Part shown: positions 61,321 to 64,000 of the stretch, one piece after another | Layout of the letters: each line of letters starts with the position of its first letter | How positions within the stretch are numbered: position 1 is the stretch's first letter | From: Arcuatula senhousia | Lineage: Eukaryota > Mollusca > Bivalvia > Mytilida > Mytilidae | Assembly (NCBI GenBank): GCA_963971305.1 | Contig: OZ020309.1 | Coordinates: 13,323,001-13,387,000 of the forward strand | Direction: 5' to 3' | Length of the DNA: 64,000 nt | Program-made: the position numbers and the translations under genes | The notes under the pieces: model-generated | What the model saw: the letters and a program-made list of their open reading frames with translations, nothing else | Told to the model about the DNA's origin: nothing | Database searches by the model: none

Positions 61321-63280
61321 TTGATAATAAAGTATTAGTAGTATAAAATTTTAAGAACTGAAACTTATTTTTCTATAAGTTAGAAGCAGCTTTGTTATTA
61401 AGATTATATACGTAATAAGATTACTTCAAAAGAGAGAATTCTGTTTGGTTGTAAATCTAATTTAAAATTCATTTATTTGGTTTCAAATATACAAAACACA
61501 ATAGTAATTGGTATTTTCAATCCTAATCAAATTTTTGATTGAAAAATAGATTTTGAAACCTCAGATATATGATATAATTGATGAGATCACAATTGCTAGA
61601 AAATAAAAGCACAGAATTTAGCTTAAAGTCATTTGGGATGTAATGAAACTTAAATTTCAAAGTAAAGTTCTCATTGCAGCATTGGTCACACATTGATAAT
61701 CTGTACTTAGATTTGGTCCAAACCCACAATGATATATGTGTTGTTGACATTTCTTATGATAGTTTGCTTATTTTTTCATATTTGTCTTATTTCATATTAT
61801 TTCGTATTTGTCTTAAAACACAATATCATTTTTTTAAACTTTTTATCATTTCAGAAAATTACTACCTTGGTCAGCATAAATAATTTTTTTTCCTTAAACT
61901 TTTATCTTTTCAGGTTGCTTTAAATTAAGATGCAAATAAGTGAATTATATACTCTTATAGAAATCTGTATTGTGATTCGCAGAGACAACTTCACATGACA
62001 TGTAATATTTCACAGGGTCAACCTGTAGCTGTTTTTTTTTAAGTCTCATTGTAAAGTCACCCGCTCATGAATTTTGCTCTACATGAAATGTTATTTTTTG
62101 CTGTATTTGTGCATCCTATTAATATTTTATACAAATTAACAGTTGGTGTGTGACCAAGAGATCTAGTTTACTGGAAACATAAAGCAACCTATAACTAGGG
62201 TGATAATTATATGATATGCCAATGGCCATTTGCTCTCCATATGAGAGTCAACATATCAAATCAAATCAAATTATATAATTTATTATCATATAAACATCTA
62301 AACAGAGTTTGTGACAAAAAAAAATAATTAAACAATATAACAGTAGAAATACATTATTTTTTTTACATGAACAATTTATGTATTGGCTTTCCAAGTATCA
62401 TTAATAGTATAATTATATAAAGAATTTTAAAAACCATTTTGAAGCATTAAATCACAAAATGTTTTTCATCAAAGTTGACTTCTTAATTAGAGGTTTATTT
62501 GTCTCCCTTTCTTTCAACACCAGGGGGCATGGTATCAGTTACTATACCAACATGTGTAACCTATCAGGCAGTGACATAGAATTCAACCTGTTTTGATGTT
62601 TTCTGACACTTGTTCTTCAGTAATGTACTTTACTGGAATTCCAATCCCAGAATGAGGTGATGGAATATTTTATCTATCATTTTCTAAATAATAGAAATGA
62701 CTGACCCTGACATTGTGCTATTCAGAAAATAATTTGATAGCATCAAAAATTTTTAAATTAACAGTATTATTCATTATTGTATACTGCTTGACATTTTTTC
62801 GTGCAGTTAGATTTAAGGCCCTGCTGTCTATTTAGAGACAAGATTACCCTTTCTTTTCTTTACTACCCTTTTTAAGGTTTTAAGGTCAAGTCAAAGTCAA
62901 GATCACCTATATTATGTACAAAGATATATTAAATTTTACATGATGACCCTGAATTTTATGTTTCTACATAATCACATCATACTATTAAAGTTTTACCATA
63001 ATCCATTATGTAATACACAGTTGAATGTTACTCAAAATGTTCTGTCTGCAAAGAAAATTATATTTTGTCTGGCAAAATGAGCTGAAAACCACTTCACAAG
63101 AAACACATGGTTTAGTAGTAAACATTTGTGTCGTTTAAAAAGAGATAAAAAAATGACCTAATTCTGTGAGTTGGGTTACATTTTCCCACGATTGCTGGCA
63201 CAAAGAAGAAAAACATGTGTCACTAGGGAAGATCTGTAAACACACACCCTCCTGGTCTTAAATAATTGTCAACATCAGGT

Positions 63281-63560
63281 TACTTGGTTCAGTTTAAAAA
63301 AGGGGGAAGCTGGCATTTTGTAAATAAATATTCTGGCCTGGAAAATTACTTCGAAATAAATAATCTTGTCTTTACATCCAAGAAAAAAAATTCTATCCCA
63401 ATATTTTTTAGTATGGTATATAGAAAATAAAATATTCTGGCTGCCTAGCAGCAGAAAATAAAATTTCTGACCTGCAAAATTAGGAAAAAAACCAATCTGA
63501 CATGACAAAATTAGCCAGCCCCACTTAAAATCAAATTGTTGTCCCCTTATAGTGGTTTTA
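63281..63560. repeat. Fragment related to the Harbinger-type MITE at 52711
   Basis: Contains AATATTCTGGCCTGG, AAATAATCTTGTC and AATATTCTGGCTGCC, ending with TTAGCCAGCCCCACTTAAAA and TCAAATTGTTGTCCCC. The layout (CTGG words, A-runs, terminal CAGCCCC...AAATCAAA) parallels 52711-52995. Ends are eroded. Confidence 0.45.
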
Positions 63561-63883
63561 GGACCCAAAAGAATATCTACAACTATCTTTTTTTAAGGTG
63601 GTTTGGGGTATAAAATTGAGCATCTTTTTCGGCATCTTGAAAATTTTTAGGCTGCATTTTAATTAAAATAGCATAAAATACTTTTTATTATACAACGGCA
63701 AAACATTTGTGGATGTACCATGGTATGTTGCTTTTGTCCTCATAGCGTGGTTGTCTGAATCATTGTCTGTTAACTTTAGTGTTCCCTTAATAACTTAAAT
63801 TCTAGTTATCTGATTGCTATGAAATTTGACAATGTGTTACTTACCATTCAAGGATGGATGGGATTGATTTTGGGGATCCACCC

Positions 63884-64000
63884 TTTTTTTATGCCCCGCC
63901 AACATAGTTGGGGGGCATATAGTATTTCAGTCTGTTCGTCAACCATGATAAGTTACAGATCAAGTTTGAGTTTTGTTTGAGGGGCCGAAAGAGGCATAAG
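63884..64000 (+). mobile_element. Hairpin-headed repeat, family G (head only, cut by the window edge)
   Basis: After a T-run the head reads ATGCCCCGCCAAC, ATA, GTTGGGGGGCAT, a strong hairpin, followed by TTCAGTCTGTTCGTC. It resembles family F (ATGCCCCCGCGACG) only in the outer stem. The rest lies beyond the window. Confidence 0.7.

Larger units (their letters stand above)
49717..64000 (+). other. Intron 7 (at least 14.3 kb), no further exon found
   Basis: The donor is AAG|GTTTGT. No later stretch has an acceptor followed by a phase-1 open frame resembling a ROS1 propeller or FN3 domain. Contents are a 186-bp MITE, family K copies, a foldback element with nested insertions, the CCATGG palindrome field, two TTAA-ended elements, tandem GTCTTCAGTGAGGAT units, a poly(C)/(AC)n tract, a family I fragment and a family G head at the edge. 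I recognise nothing in 49800-50860, 51100-51530, 52020-52500, 57290-57850, 58040-58730, 58880-59670, 59720-60480 or 61330-63260. Confidence 0.6.

Noticed and set aside
61830..61923. Two AG acceptors (TTTATCATTTCAG, TTATCTTTTCAG) considered as the next ROS1 exon
   Set aside because: Phase-1 reading meets stop codons within about ten codons in both cases.

Overview
This is a stretch of animal nuclear DNA, strongly AT-rich, with one recognisable protein-coding gene broken into short exons by very long introns. The exon/intron style, the abundant bivalve-type repeats (pearl-like elements with 155-170 bp core repeats, head motifs such as AGCTCACCTGG and tails such as GAGCCTCTTG, TTAAGG-ended MITEs, runs like ACATGTACATGTA) and the protein sequence point to a bivalve mollusc, probably a mussel. 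The species assignment is inference.

The gene, on the + strand, is the 5' part of a ROS1/sevenless-type receptor tyrosine kinase. Seven exons (827-880, 11198-11263, 17088-17126, 27596-27656, 33860-34068, 38021-38102, 49423-49716) have compatible reading phases at every junction. They encode about 268 residues: a comb of CX3C cysteine pairs, then two fibronectin type III (FN3) domains. Order, spacing and key residues follow the N-terminus of vertebrate ROS1. The signal peptide and start lie upstream; the beta-propellers, further FN3 domains, membrane segment and kinase lie downstream of the window. A possible in-frame 57-bp cassette exon sits at 42296-42352.

The other ~98% is intron and is dominated by transposable elements. 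Intron 3 holds a nearly complete but decayed CR1/L2-like LINE on the minus strand (about 18503-25250; esterase ORF1, endonuclease, reverse transcriptase, zinc knuckle), interrupted by a 1.26-kb hairpin-headed element. Further hairpin-headed elements with internal tandem cores, resembling pearl/Helentron-associated elements, occur throughout; at least eight end-families are distinguishable. Cut-and-paste remnants include a hAT-type MITE with an 8-bp target duplication (5951-6834), three TTAA-ended inverted-repeat elements, a TA-flanked 186-bp MITE, a foldback element built from AAATACGTGTATTT-like palindromes (52537-54059) carrying a nested PIF/Harbinger-type MITE and a SINE, and a field of CCATGG palindromes (54116-55364). 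Intron 2 has an exact 50-bp minisatellite (14 units), each unit containing a juxtaposed 3'-splice-like and 5'-splice-like motif.

No rRNA gene, functional tRNA gene, CRISPR array or prokaryotic operon was seen. From 49717 to the end of the window I found no convincing further exon.
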